Below, piece after piece: positions 1 through 8,526 of a stretch of 64,000 bases of DNA (its first letter is position 1; every line of letters starts with the position of its first letter). Under the pieces are notes generated by a model, which ran no database searches, was not told the DNA's origin, and saw only the letters and a list, made by a program, of their open reading frames with translations. The stretch comes from Motiliproteus sp965230185 (GTDB lineage: Bacteria > Pseudomonadota > Gammaproteobacteria > Pseudomonadales > Balneatricaceae), in contig OZ245995.1 in assembly GCA_965230185.1 (NCBI GenBank), positions 372,001 through 436,000 on the forward strand. The letters run 5' to 3'. A program made the translations under genes and the position numbers.

Positions 1-96
1 CCAGGCGCGGTTTTCATTGGTCACTTCACCGTGACCGTCTGCAAACTCGCCCTGCTTTTTCTTAAAGAACTGTAAGCGATCTAAAAAATGACTCAT
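1..96 (-). CDS. narG: Respiratory nitrate reductase alpha subunit, N-terminus only
   Basis: Only the first 32 codons lie in the window; the gene runs off the left edge. The encoded start (MSHFLDRLQFF, then a Lys-rich stretch and FADGHG...NENRAW) is the conserved N-terminus of NarG, the molybdenum-bis-MGD catalytic subunit of membrane-bound nitrate reductase, which reduces nitrate to nitrite with electrons from quinol through NarH and NarI. An SD-like GGAG lies 11 to 14 bases before the ATG. It follows narK2 on the same strand after a 205-bp gap, matching the narK1-narK2-narGHJI operon order known in Pseudomonas. The rest of the gene cannot be judged. Confidence 0.9.
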   Translation of the reverse strand, partial: MSHFLDRLQFFKKKQGEFADGHGEVTNENRAW

Positions 97-247
97 TGCC
101 TTTAACTCCAGATGGATTGAGTTGTTGGGGCCTTGACCCCTCAGCGCATGATTTCTAGTTATTGGGTGTTAGCCTTTGGTCTGAGACCTGGCCGTTAACC
201 TTTGACCAGAATGCCACCTGAAAGGCGAGCTCTCAGATGGCTGGTCG

Positions 248-287
248 AAGGGGGTACAAACAAGCGCGTGCTTATGCCCCCTTTTTT
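248..287 (+). terminator. Terminator-like hairpin upstream of narG
   Basis: AAGGGGG (248-254) pairs with CCCCCTT (277-283) around a 22-base loop, which itself holds a small AAGC/GCTT hairpin. Six T follow on the plus strand (282-287). The T-run orients it for plus-strand transcription, yet both flanking genes (narK2, narG) are on the minus strand. On the minus strand it would be a hairpin in the narK2-narG spacer without a U-tract. It may process or attenuate the operon message, or end an unannotated plus-strand transcript. Confidence 0.4.
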
Positions 288-301
288 AGTTGCGAAACGG
301 A

Positions 302-1906
302 TCAGGGGTTCTTGAACTCCGCACCCGGACGCAGGTAGTACCACCAGTTCAGCACGATGCAGACGCCGTAGAAGACAGCGAAGCCGTACAGTGCATTTTC
401 TGGAGTAGTCAGTTTGATCTGCTCACCCAGTACCTTCGGAATGATGAAGGCACCGTAAGCGGCTACTGCAGAGGTCCAACCCAGAACCGGTCCAGCCTGT
501 TCTTTGTTGAATACCATGGAGATGGTACGGAAGGTGGAACCGTTACCGATACCAGTAGCTGCGAACAGCACCAGGAACAGGATCAGGAAGGGTACGAAGA
601 ACTCTTCAGGCGTAGCGGAGGCGTAAGCCTGCTTCATGAAGTAAGCCACACCCAGGGCGCTGGCGACCATCACAACTGCACAGATCTGAGTAACCTTGGC
701 ACCACCAACCTTATCGGAGATCCAACCACCCACAGGGCGGATCAGGGCACCGATGAACGGACCCATCCAGGCGTACATCAGAGCTGAAGGACCGTTGGGG
801 TTAGCCATGTCGTGGTTCATCACACCGTCTACCATCACGTGCTGGTAACCGAAGATAACCTTGATGGACAGACCGAAGGCAGCAGCGAATCCGATGAAAG
901 ATCCGAAGGTCATGGTGTAGATGATACTCATCACCCAGGTGTGAGTGTTGCCGAAGATCTTGTACTGACGGTTCAGGTTCTGCTTGATCTGACCGGGCAG
1001 CAGCTTGAGCATGAATACGGTCAGGGCGATAACGACCGGCACTACGATCCACTTGCTGACGCCGAAACCGGAACCACCGACCTTCTCAGGCAGCAGCAAC
1101 CACAGGCCGAACAGAGCAGCCAGGAAGCCGATACCCAGCATGCCGCTGATCATGGAGAAAGATGCTACAGGATTAGGCAGATCCGGAGTAACGTGGTCGG
1201 CCTTGATGTTGTTCATGCCGAACCAGCCGATCAGCGCCAGCGGGATCAGGAATACCAGCCAGACGAAACCGGCATTCTGGATCCAGGTGTCGGAACCGGC
1301 AGGGATCTTACCGATCAGGGTACCGGAGGTGTTGACCAGCTCCATCGGCTCGCCGCCGAAGATGCCGAAGGTCATTACCAGCGGAACCAGGATCTGCATG
1401 GTGGTAACACCGAAGTTACCCAGACCAGCGTTCAGACCCAGCGCCAGACCCTGCTGCTTCTTAGGGAAGAAGAAGCTGATGTTGGACATTGAGGAGGCAA
1501 AGTTACCACCACCGAAACCGGACAGCAGTGCCAGGACCTGGAATACCCACAGAGGAGTGTTCTTGTCCTGCAATGCGATGCCGGCGCCGATTGCAGGCAG
1601 CATCAACAGGGCGGTGGTGAAGACGATGGTGTTACGGCCACCGGCCAGACGGATGAAGAAACTACTGGGTATCCGCAGGGTTGCACCGGTCAGACCGGCT
1701 ACGGCCATCAGGGTGAAGAGTTCAGACTTGGCGAAGGGAAAGCCGAGGTTGAGCATCTGAATGGTGATGATGCCCCAGTACAGCCACACGGCGAAGCCAC
1801 ACAGCAAGCTTGGGATGGAGATCCAGAGGTTGCGGGTCGCAACCTTCTTTCCTTCGCTCTCCCAAAACTTGGGATCTTCGACGTCCCAGTTTTTTATATC
1901 AGACAT
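302..1906 (-). CDS. narK2: NarK2-type nitrate/nitrite MFS transporter
   Basis: A 534-residue integral membrane protein of the nitrate/nitrite porter (NNP) branch of the major facilitator superfamily, with about 12 membrane segments. After an acidic cytosolic N-terminus (MSDIKNWDVEDPKFW) it has the family patterns GATLRIPSSF, GFGGGNFASSMSNISFFFPKKQQG and GLNAGLGNFGV, which include the nitrate-signature glycine-rich helices and the conserved Arg. The longer form with this N-terminus is typical of NarK2, usually a nitrate/nitrite antiporter in denitrifiers. A good SD (GGAGG) precedes the ATG. It lies 75 bp downstream of narK1 and upstream of narG, so it supplies nitrate to, and removes nitrite made by, NarGHI. 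Exchange mode is inferred from the family, not shown here. Confidence 0.93.
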   Translation of the reverse strand: MSDIKNWDVEDPKFWESEGKKVATRNLWISIPSLLCGFAVWLYWGIITIQMLNLGFPFAKSELFTLMAVAGLTGATLRIPSSFFIRLAGGRNTIVFTTALLMLPAIGAGIALQDKNTPLWVFQVLALLSGFGGGNFASSMSNISFFFPKKQQGLALGLNAGLGNFGVTTMQILVPLVMTFGIFGGEPMELVNTSGTLIGKIPAGSDTWIQNAGFVWLVFLIPLALIGWFGMNNIKADHVTPDLPNPVASFSMISGMLGIGFLAALFGLWLLLPEKVGGSGFGVSKWIVVPVVIALTVFMLKLLPGQIKQNLNRQYKIFGNTHTWVMSIIYTMTFGSFIGFAAAFGLSIKVIFGYQHVMVDGVMNHDMANPNGPSALMYAWMGPFIGALIRPVGGWISDKVGGAKVTQICAVVMVASALGVAYFMKQAYASATPEEFFVPFLILFLVLFAATGIGNGSTFRTISMVFNKEQAGPVLGWTSAVAAYGAFIIPKVLGEQIKLTTPENALYGFAVFYGVCIVLNWWYYLRPGAEFKNP

Positions 1907-1981
1907 TGAATTGCCTCCAATTGAGCAAAAAGTACTTCAAACCAAAAAACAGACTACAAACACAAAGACGGCCGGCGGAGC

Positions 1982-3250
1982 CTACTCAAGCTCCGCCGCC
2001 ATGTTTTCCTGAAATTTTTTCTCTTCGGTCGACTTCGACTTGGCAAAGGACCAGTGCATCCACACCAGCGAGACGCAGGTGGCGCCGTACAGAATCATGA
2101 AGATCGCGGAGTTGACGTTGAACAGGTCGATGAAGACGCCGAACATGATCGGCAGCAGGAAACCACCGAGGCCACCGGCCAGACCGACGATACCGGAAAC
2201 CACACCGAGGTTTTCCGGATACTCGTCAGACAGGAATTTGAATACAGACGCCTTGCCGAAGCCCCAGGCGATACCGACCACAAACAGCAGGAAGGTGAAC
2301 ACCCAGACATTGAGGCCGATTTCGAAGGTGGCGGTTCCGCCGTCGGCGGTCTGTACGGTAAAAATAGTCTGGGGATAGGACAGCAGGAACAGGCAGACCC
2401 AGCAGATCCACATCACCCACCAGGTGACCTTGTAAGCTCCGTACTTGTCGGAGAACCAGCCACCCAGGGCGCGAATCACGCCGGAAGGCAGTACAAAGAT
2501 ACTGGCCAGCAGGGCAGCCTGCTGGATATCGAAACCGTATTCGTTGATGTAGTACTTGGTCATCCACAGCGACAGCGCCACAAAGCCGCCGAAGACGATG
2601 GAGTAGTACTGGCAGTAGCGCCAGACGTTGCGATCCTTCAGTACCGCCAGCTGCTCTTTAAAGGTAACGCTGGAATCGACCCGGTGTTTGGGATCGGTGT
2701 AGGTGAACATCCAGTAGAGGATCACGGTCACCGCCATAAACACCGCATAGACCTTAGGTACGGCGGTCCAGCCGTAGGCGACGACGATGGAGGGGGCGAC
2801 GAATTTAGTGATTGCGGCACCGGCGTTACCGGCACCAAAAATGCCCATGGCCAGGCCCTGGGCATCCTTTTCGAACCATTTTGCGGTGTAACTGATACCC
2901 ACCGAGAAGGAGGAGCCGGCGATACCCACGAACAGGCCGAGGACCAGGAACTGCCAGTACTCGGTGGCTTCACCGATCAACCAGAGGGGCAGTACGATGG
3001 TGGCCAGCAGCAGGGCGAAGACGATACGTCCACCGTACTTGTCGGTCATCATGCCGGCGGGAAGGCGGAAAACGGCGCCGGTAAGTATAGGGGTGGCGAC
3101 CAGCAGACCAAACTGAGTCTCAGACAGAGTCAGCAGCTCTTTGATCGGAATACCGATAATGGAAAACATTACCCAGACTGCAAAACAGGCTGTAAATGCG
3201 TAGGTGTTCATGGTCAACACCGACAGCTGTTTTCTGCGAAATGAGGCCAT
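1982..3250 (-). CDS. narK1: NarK1-type nitrate MFS transporter
   Basis: A 422-residue NNP-family transporter with about 12 membrane helices. It shows the family patterns GAVFRLPAGMMTDKYGGR and GIAGSSFSVGISYTAKWF, and the second signature GNAGAAITKF. The shorter form beginning MASFRRKQLSVLTMNTYAF matches NarK1, usually a proton-linked nitrate importer, complementing the NarK2 exchanger encoded next in the operon. In Paracoccus the two domains are fused; here they are separate genes. The start is chosen for the GGAG 8 to 11 bases upstream. As first gene of the probable narK1-narK2-narG operon it faces the regulatory region shared with divergent narX. Confidence 0.93.
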   Translation of the reverse strand: MASFRRKQLSVLTMNTYAFTACFAVWVMFSIIGIPIKELLTLSETQFGLLVATPILTGAVFRLPAGMMTDKYGGRIVFALLLATIVLPLWLIGEATEYWQFLVLGLFVGIAGSSFSVGISYTAKWFEKDAQGLAMGIFGAGNAGAAITKFVAPSIVVAYGWTAVPKVYAVFMAVTVILYWMFTYTDPKHRVDSSVTFKEQLAVLKDRNVWRYCQYYSIVFGGFVALSLWMTKYYINEYGFDIQQAALLASIFVLPSGVIRALGGWFSDKYGAYKVTWWVMWICWVCLFLLSYPQTIFTVQTADGGTATFEIGLNVWVFTFLLFVVGIAWGFGKASVFKFLSDEYPENLGVVSGIVGLAGGLGGFLLPIMFGVFIDLFNVNSAIFMILYGATCVSLVWMHWSFAKSKSTEEKKFQENMAAELE

Positions 3251-3322
3251 TCATTAGCTCCGTGATAAAATGCACGCGACGGTAACGTATGGCTAACCTA
3301 CGCGCATCACAAGCTGCAGGAC

Positions 3323-3336
3323 TTGATCCAGATCAT
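3323..3336 (-). promoter_or_regulatory. Candidate FNR/Anr box upstream of narK1
   Basis: TTGATCCAGATCAT matches the FNR consensus TTGAT-N4-ATCAA at 9 of 10 specified positions. It is centred about 79 bases upstream of the narK1 start, so a class II site at -41.5 would put the transcript start near 3288. Anaerobic activation by FNR is what is known for narK promoters; the site itself is a pattern match. Confidence 0.65.
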
Positions 3337-3362
3337 TCCGCATCAGGCCACCCGGTCGTTTC

Positions 3363-3378
3363 TACCTCTTTGGTGGTA
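3363..3378. promoter_or_regulatory. Candidate NarL heptamer pair (7-2-7)
   Basis: TACCTCT is a perfect NarL heptamer (TACYYMT). After a TT spacer comes GGTGGTA, an inverted heptamer with two mismatches, giving the 7-2-7 layout preferred by NarL. It lies about 40 bp further from narK1 than the FNR box, as in NarL-activated narK promoters. Another perfect heptamer in the opposite orientation (AGAGGTA) lies at 3471-3477 and overlaps the narX ribosome binding site. Confidence 0.5.
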
Positions 3379-3482
3379 GTGGTTGTAGAGGTTGTAAAGT
3401 GCTGAAATAAAAAGAATAAGTATGTGTTCCTTATTGCGGAATGTGATATCCGTACAATTGTTGATTATTTAGAGGTAGCGCA

Positions 3483-5342
3483 GTGAGCAGCGACATTCTT
3501 GAGTCGAATCGGCAACGCTCGATTGTATTTCGGGCGGCACTGATCCTGTTCGGGGTCGGTATGCTGGTGTTCTTCAGCTGGCTGGCTTCGGTAATCGTTA
3601 CCGAGAGTACCGATGGTGATGCCGCGGCGATTAACAAAGCGGGTTCACTGCGGATGCAGGCATTTCGTATTGCCACCGTGCTGGCGGCGCCGGAAGTGGA
3701 TACCGAAAAACTGGCCGGAGAAACCGCTTCCTTCGAATCCCGACTGTACGGGCCGGTGCTGAGTGGCTATGTGCGGGTGGCCGGTGAGCACCATGGACTT
3801 TATCCGGCCTACCAGACCGTCATCCGGCTCTGGCGGGACCAGATGAAACCGCTGCTGGAGCCGGAAGCCGTCAGCCAGACCGCTAATCGGGAACGTTTTC
3901 TCAGTCTGGTCGATGACTTTGTAGTGGATGTGGATCTGATGGTGAGGCTGATTCAGACCAAAGCCGAAGCCAAGGTTACCCTGCTGCGGGTGGTGGGCGG
4001 TATCAGTATGTTCCTGGTGGTGATCGTGATGACCGCCGGTATGTACGGCCTGCGGCTGACCATCGTCGCCCCCCTCAACGACCTGGTGCTGGCGGCGGAA
4101 CGAATCCGTAAGGGCGATATGTCGGCGCGGGTCACCTACCGGGGCGATGATGAACTGGGGCTGCTGGGTGAATCCTTTAACCTGATGGCCGATGAACTGT
4201 CGAAACTCTATGAGGACCTGGAGCACCGGGTCACCACCAAGACCCGGGAGCTGACCCAGGCCAACAATGCGCTGGCACTGGTCTACGACATTACTCGCCG
4301 GCTCAGCTACGATCAGCACCCCGAGAACCAGTTTCAGCGAATTCTGGCACAACTGGAAGGTGCCACCAGCCTGAGGGATATCCAGCTCTGTATCGAACAG
4401 CCCAGTCTCAGCGATTCGCTGCTGATCACCACCTCGGAGCACTCCAATATTTCCAGCAAGTGTGTCTCCGCCGCCCAGTGTGACACCTGCGTCAGCTGTG
4501 ATCTGCGTCCCAGCTATGACGAGCCCCGGGAGTTCCACTACTTCCCGATCCGCGACAACGAGAAGCACTACGGCACGCTGCAGGCCTCGACGGCGGACGA
4601 TATCGAAGGCTGGGAAAGACGGCTGATGGAGACGGTGGCGGAATCCTTCGCCACCCGCCTGCGGCTGAGCACCCACACCGAGCAGCAGCGCCGCATTGTA
4701 TTGATGGAGGAGCGGGCGGTGATCGCCCGGGAACTGCACGATTCGCTGGCCCAGGCGCTCTCCTATCTGAAGATCCAGGTGACGGTCTTCAAATCGCAAA
4801 TGCGTAACAACGCGCCGGCCGAGAAGAACGAAGCGGTGCTGGAGGAGCTCAGCACCGGCCTCAATTCGGCCTACCGACAGTTGCGTGAACTGCTGACAAC
4901 CTTCAGACTAACCACCGATGGTTCGGGGCTGGAGCCGACCCTCAGAAATACGGTGGACGAGTTTAACAAGCGTGCCAGCTTCGAGGTCAGCCTGGACTAT
5001 GCGCTGTCCCAGTGGACCCTCAGCCCCAATGAAGAGGTCAACGTTATTCAGATTGTTCGGGAAGCTCTGTCCAACGCCGTGCATCATTCTAAGGCGAAAC
5101 AGGTCACCATTTCTGTGTTTAATCGCACCGAGGATCGGGTCATGGTCAGGGTCCTCGATGACGGCGTGGGGATTAAGGATAACCCCAAGAAGACCGCCCA
5201 CTATGGTCTGTCGATCATGCAGGACCGGGTAGAAAGCCTCGACGGCACCATCAATATTTACCGGGCCTCACCCACAGGAACCTGTGTCGAGTTCGAGTTT
5301 ACGCCCCAGGCCTCCATTAAAATGCAAGAATTCAGAGTATGA
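3483..5342 (+). CDS. narX: Nitrate/nitrite sensor histidine kinase NarX
   Basis: A 619-residue membrane sensor kinase. It has a first membrane helix at about 17-38, a periplasmic nitrate-binding P-box (about 45-62, AAINKAGSLRMQAFRI), a second helix at about 168-190 and a HAMP linker. A GAF-like central region carries a four-cysteine cluster (C327, C333, C336, C339) typical of NarX. The HisKA_3 phosphoacceptor H419 lies in ARELHDSLAQALSYLK, followed by an HATPase_c domain with DDGVGI and GLSIMQDR. The start is GTG, with AGAGGT 7 to 12 bases upstream. It overlaps narL by 4 bases (ATGA), so the two are translationally coupled. It phosphorylates NarL in response to nitrate and nitrite and is divergent from narK1-narK2-narG, which that regulator controls. 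Confidence 0.95.
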   Translation: MSSDILESNRQRSIVFRAALILFGVGMLVFFSWLASVIVTESTDGDAAAINKAGSLRMQAFRIATVLAAPEVDTEKLAGETASFESRLYGPVLSGYVRVAGEHHGLYPAYQTVIRLWRDQMKPLLEPEAVSQTANRERFLSLVDDFVVDVDLMVRLIQTKAEAKVTLLRVVGGISMFLVVIVMTAGMYGLRLTIVAPLNDLVLAAERIRKGDMSARVTYRGDDELGLLGESFNLMADELSKLYEDLEHRVTTKTRELTQANNALALVYDITRRLSYDQHPENQFQRILAQLEGATSLRDIQLCIEQPSLSDSLLITTSEHSNISSKCVSAAQCDTCVSCDLRPSYDEPREFHYFPIRDNEKHYGTLQASTADDIEGWERRLMETVAESFATRLRLSTHTEQQRRIVLMEERAVIARELHDSLAQALSYLKIQVTVFKSQMRNNAPAEKNEAVLEELSTGLNSAYRQLRELLTTFRLTTDGSGLEPTLRNTVDEFNKRASFEVSLDYALSQWTLSPNEEVNVIQIVREALSNAVHHSKAKQVTISVFNRTEDRVMVRVLDDGVGIKDNPKKTAHYGLSIMQDRVESLDGTINIYRASPTGTCVEFEFTPQASIKMQEFRV

Positions 5343-5992
5343 ACATGACCGAGCATTCCCGAATTGTTGTTGTCGATGATCACCCGCTGATGCGTCAGGG
5401 TATTATCCAGCTGCTGGCGCTGGAAGAGAGTTTCCAGGTCGTTGGTGAGGCCAGCAATGGTCAGGATGCGCTGTCGGTGGTGCTGGACCAGAATCCCGAT
5501 GTGGTGCTGATGGATCTCAATATGAAGGGGATGGACGGGATCGAGAGCCTGAAGCTGCTGAGGGAAAACGACGTCGATGCCCGGATCATCATGTTCACCG
5601 TCTCCGATGAGAATGAAGACGTGATCAATGCCCTCAGAAGCGGTGCCGACGGCTACCTGCTTAAGGATATGGAGCCGGAGGATCTGCTGGATCGGCTGAG
5701 AACGGCGATCGGCGGCCAGATGGTGCTGAGCCCGGAGCTCATGCATATTCTCGCTTCCGAACTGCGTAACGATCCCAAGGCGCCGAAGGAGCCTGAAATC
5801 AGCAGCCTGACCCGACGGGAGAAGGAGATCCTGCGCCAGATCGCCGCCGGTCAGAGTAACAAACAGATCGCCCGCAAGTTTGATATCACCGAAGGCACCG
5901 TCAAGGTCCACGTCAAGAACCTGCTCAAGAAGATGAATCTGCGCTCGCGTGTGGAAGCGGCGGTCTGGGCGGTGGAGAACAAGCTGCGCTGA
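5339..5992 (+). CDS. narL: Nitrate/nitrite response regulator NarL
   Basis: A 217-residue response regulator. The N-terminal receiver domain has the acidic pair in VVDDHP and phosphoacceptor D59 in VLMDLNMKGMDG. The C-terminal GerE/LuxR-type helix-turn-helix (about 155-217) begins SSLTRREKEILRQIAAGQSNKQIA and contains EGTVKVHVKNLLKKM. It is cotranscribed with narX. Phosphorylated NarL binds TACYYMT heptamers, which are present in the narK1-narX intergenic region, so feedback and activation of narK are likely. Confidence 0.95.
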   Translation: MNMTEHSRIVVVDDHPLMRQGIIQLLALEESFQVVGEASNGQDALSVVLDQNPDVVLMDLNMKGMDGIESLKLLRENDVDARIIMFTVSDENEDVINALRSGADGYLLKDMEPEDLLDRLRTAIGGQMVLSPELMHILASELRNDPKAPKEPEISSLTRREKEILRQIAAGQSNKQIARKFDITEGTVKVHVKNLLKKMNLRSRVEAAVWAVENKLR

Positions 5993-6033
5993 CATGAGGG
6001 CGTCGCTGACAGAAAGGAAATCGAGAGATCGCT

Positions 6034-6582
6034 ATGAAACTGATCAACAGTATCGCCGCCGCGCTGATCATTGCCGTTGCCGCGACTCCGGCAGTGGCGG
6101 GTAAGCCTGAATGGGCCGGCAATAAGAAGGCGGAGAAACAGCAGCAGAAGGCTCAGCAGAAGCAGAACAAATCCAGAAAGCCGCAGAAGGAATCCGCTGC
6201 TAAAGCCGATGAGCTGGCCGGGGCCGGGTTCAGCGAGGAGGAGCGTCTGCTGATCGATGACTACTACGGCACCAGTAACAAGCAGAAAAACAAAAAGAAA
6301 ACACTGCCGCCCGGATTGCAAAAAAAGCTGGAACGCGGTGGCGAGCTGCCGCCGGGCTGGCAGAAAAAACTGGAGCGGGGAGAGGTGCTGGACCCCGAGC
6401 TGAAAGCGCAGAGCCGGCCGATTCCGGAAGAGCTGGCTGAGCGGTTGCCGGCGGATGAGCGGATCACCGAAATTGTCCGTATTCAGGATAAGGTGGTTAA
6501 AGTCATAAAGGGTGAGGGGACCATCGTCGATATTATCGATCTTGCTGATGTGATCAGCGGACGGGGAATGAGAAAGGAGTAA
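6034..6582 (+). CDS. Periplasmic PPG-motif protein, CigR/RcnB-like
   Basis: A 182-residue exported protein. A signal peptide (residues 1-22, ending AVAG) is followed by a Lys/Gln-rich low-complexity stretch. Then come two copies of a PPG-(L/W)-QKKLERG-x-(E)-L unit at about 90-118, and a C-terminal region ending in RIQDKVVKVIKGEGTIVDIIDLADVI. Proline-proline-glycine repeats of this sort occur in the CigR anti-virulence regulator and RcnB families, which are small periplasmic proteins, but the molecular role here is unknown. The start has a strong GAAAGGAAA upstream. It follows narL by 41 bp and ends at a clear terminator, so it could be read through from narXL; a functional link is not evident. 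Confidence 0.6.
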   Translation: MKLINSIAAALIIAVAATPAVAGKPEWAGNKKAEKQQQKAQQKQNKSRKPQKESAAKADELAGAGFSEEERLLIDDYYGTSNKQKNKKKTLPPGLQKKLERGGELPPGWQKKLERGEVLDPELKAQSRPIPEELAERLPADERITEIVRIQDKVVKVIKGEGTIVDIIDLADVISGRGMRKE

Positions 6583-6606
6583 GCCCTTACCTCCAGTGAC
6601 TGATTG

Positions 6607-6632
6607 CAGGCGCCTTCGGGCGCCTGTTCTGT
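6607..6632 (+). terminator. Rho-independent terminator after the PPG-motif gene
   Basis: CAGGCGCC (6607-6614) and GGCGCCTG (6619-6626) form a perfect 8-bp stem around a UUCG tetraloop. A T-rich tail (TTCTGTT) follows. It probably ends transcription of the narXL/PPG-protein unit. Confidence 0.75.
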
Positions 6633-6861
6633 TCAGGTTCTGCTGTTTTCGTCTGAAAGTCCTTGCAGAGGGAAGAGCCTGGTTGTCTTCTTTTTACTGC
6701 GATAGGGCGCTGTGCCGCCGGCACTGCATTCACCCTTCTATGACAGAAATCTCCGCTACCATCACCTGGCTATAATTGCAGTTAAATACGACCCCGGCGG
6801 CGTCAGTCGCCATCCGCACTGGCCGGCAGACCTCCGACCGGCTGGAAAAGTGGAGGTTGCC

Positions 6862-7383
6862 ATGAAACAGCAATACTACATCACTGAAGATATCGACAGC
6901 GTCGCCCACATCTCCGATGATCTGCACAGTCTGGGGATAGATGACCGACATATCCACGTTGTCGGCGAAGATGTGGATGCGATGGATGCGCACCACGTCC
7001 ACAAGGCCAGGGAGATCGACAGAACCGATATTGTTCGCTCCTCCGAACGGGGGATGCTGATCGGAATCCTGCTCGGTACCCTGTTCCTGATTCTGGCCAC
7101 CATCTATCAGCCCTTTGGAATTGTCGTCGAAGGACCGGCACTGGTGGCGGTCACCGTCCTGATCGTCGGATTCTGCACCTGGTGGGGCGGTATCGCCGGC
7201 AGTTACTTCGATAACTATCGGATCGCCGCATTTCATAAAGCCATAGAAAGCGGCAAGTACCTGGTGATGGTGGATACCGACGCCGACCAGGAGAGCGCGG
7301 TGCGTAATATGATGTCCACCAGCCATCCGGAAGCGACCTGGATGGGGCTGAACTCCACCACCGCCAACCCGTTCCGGGCGTAG
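6862..7383 (+). CDS. Small membrane protein of unknown function
   Basis: A 173-residue protein starting at the ATG preceded by GGAGG; a longer frame back to 6712 has no better signal and is not preferred. Residues 1-50 (MKQQYYITEDIDSVAHISDDL...IHVVGED) look like a small alpha/beta domain of the kind seen in many pseudomonad small membrane proteins. Two membrane segments follow at about 62-82 and 88-115 (GFCTWWGGIAGSYF), and the C-terminal 50 residues again look like an alpha/beta strand-helix unit (KYLVMVDTDADQESAV). No catalytic motif is visible. It sits alone between a terminator and the tandem repeats, so context gives no role. Confidence 0.6.
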   Translation: MKQQYYITEDIDSVAHISDDLHSLGIDDRHIHVVGEDVDAMDAHHVHKAREIDRTDIVRSSERGMLIGILLGTLFLILATIYQPFGIVVEGPALVAVTVLIVGFCTWWGGIAGSYFDNYRIAAFHKAIESGKYLVMVDTDADQESAVRNMMSTSHPEATWMGLNSTTANPFRA

Positions 7384-7399
7384 GTGCGAAGTCGCATGG

Positions 7400-7815
7400 C
7401 GTACCCGACCAGGCGTTTGTAGCAGCCCGCGCCGAGGGCGACAGGCCGCAGACGAGGGTTTTGAACCGGTCGCGGTCAGAGCCCGCTGCTACAGGTTTTT
7501 GCTGCTCAATCCTCGCAGGGGGCAACCACGTTGCACCTGTACCCGACCTGGCCGATGTAGCAGCCCGCTCCGAGGGCGACTGGCCGGCAGACGAGGATCT
7601 CGGAGCGGTCGCGGTCAGAGCCCGCTGCTACAGGTCTTTCTGCGTAATTCCCGTAGGGGGCAACAACGTTGCACCTGTACCCGACCTGGCCGATGTAGCA
7701 GCCCGCTCCGAGGGCGACTGGCCGGCAGACGAGGATCTCGGAGCGGTCGCGGTCAGAGCCCGCTGCTACGGGTCTTTCAGCGTAATCCCCATAGGGGGCA
7801 ACCACGTTGCCCCTG
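7400..7815. repeat. Three tandem ~138-bp repeats, each with a foldable REP-like core
   Basis: Three consecutive copies have a 138-bp period. The cores run 7419-7492, 7557-7631 and 7695-7769. Each begins GTAGCAGC and ends with its inverse complement GCTGCTAC. Copies 2 and 3 also hold a nested inverted repeat CCGCTCCGAG / CTCGGAGCGG, so each ~75-base core can fold into one long hairpin. The spacers share GGGGGCAAC-ACGTTGC and GTACCCGACCTGG. Copies 2 and 3 are nearly identical; copy 1 is more diverged. Because 138 is a multiple of three, frames stay open across the array, but I see no coding signal. It lies between convergent genes, as REP/BIME arrays often do. Confidence 0.85.
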
Positions 7816-7847
7816 ATGACCGCGTCGGCTTTTACTCTCCGGCTCGC

Positions 7848-8309
7848 CTACCCTATTTCAGTAACGACCTCTGTCTTCACCGAACTGGCGATAAAACAAC
7901 TCTCATGGGCCAGATGGTGCAGCTTCTCCAGCTGCTCCCGGCCGGGGATACGCGCCCCGGAAAACACCACCCTCGGTCGCAGCCGGACCCGGGTCATCGC
8001 CATCTTCCCTTCCTCGTTCTCTGCCATTTCACCAACCGCATCATCCACATACTCATCCACCACAAAACGCTGTTTCGCGGCGATGGAGAGAAAGAACAGC
8101 ATATGGCAGCTGGACAGGGAGGCCACAAAAGCCTCTTCCGGGTCGACATTTTCCGCCACCGACCAGGGCAGCGGCACGATATGAGGGGAGGCGGAAGCCG
8201 GCACGCTGTGGCCGCCGTCGAACTGCCAGCGGTGGCCGCGGCTGTAGCGATTGCTCAGAAAATCCTGGTCGCCGCGCTGCCAGCTGACCGTTGCTGTGTA
8301 CTCCGACAT
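7848..8309 (-). CDS. OsmC family protein
   Basis: A 153-residue protein of the OsmC/Ohr fold: MSEYTATVSWQRG at the start, then the conserved helix NVDPEEAFVASLSSCHMLFFL with the first redox cysteine, and HESCFIASSVKTEV near the C-terminus with the second. These two cysteines are the peroxidatic and resolving pair in OsmC-type thiol peroxidases, which reduce organic hydroperoxides in the cytoplasm. The start is chosen at the ATG with CAGGAGAGAG upstream rather than 75 bases earlier. The gene is convergent with the repeat array and divergent from the nitrate reductase. Its substrate cannot be told from sequence. Confidence 0.85.
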   Translation of the reverse strand: MSEYTATVSWQRGDQDFLSNRYSRGHRWQFDGGHSVPASASPHIVPLPWSVAENVDPEEAFVASLSSCHMLFFLSIAAKQRFVVDEYVDDAVGEMAENEEGKMAMTRVRLRPRVVFSGARIPGREQLEKLHHLAHESCFIASSVKTEVVTEIG

Positions 8310-8526
8310 CCTGCTCTCTCCTGTTCTTTCACGCTGCTCAGGCCCAGCTGTTTCTGTGCGCTGCACCAGGGCGTGCAGGTTCATTTATGGTGCGAAATAT
8401 CAATTAGCAGGTGCTGTTTAATGCCTGATAAAAAGTGTGTGATTGCACCCTCTGGTGTCTGGGTGTGATTTTAACTGTCTGATATTAAAAATGAATGCTC
8501 TTTGCTCTGAAGCCTGTCTACCAGCC

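Noticed and set aside
7461..8468. A 335-codon plus-strand frame through the tandem repeats
   Set aside because: It stays open because the repeat period is a multiple of three and then runs antisense to the osmC-type gene. The translation is repeats of DNA origin, not a protein pattern.
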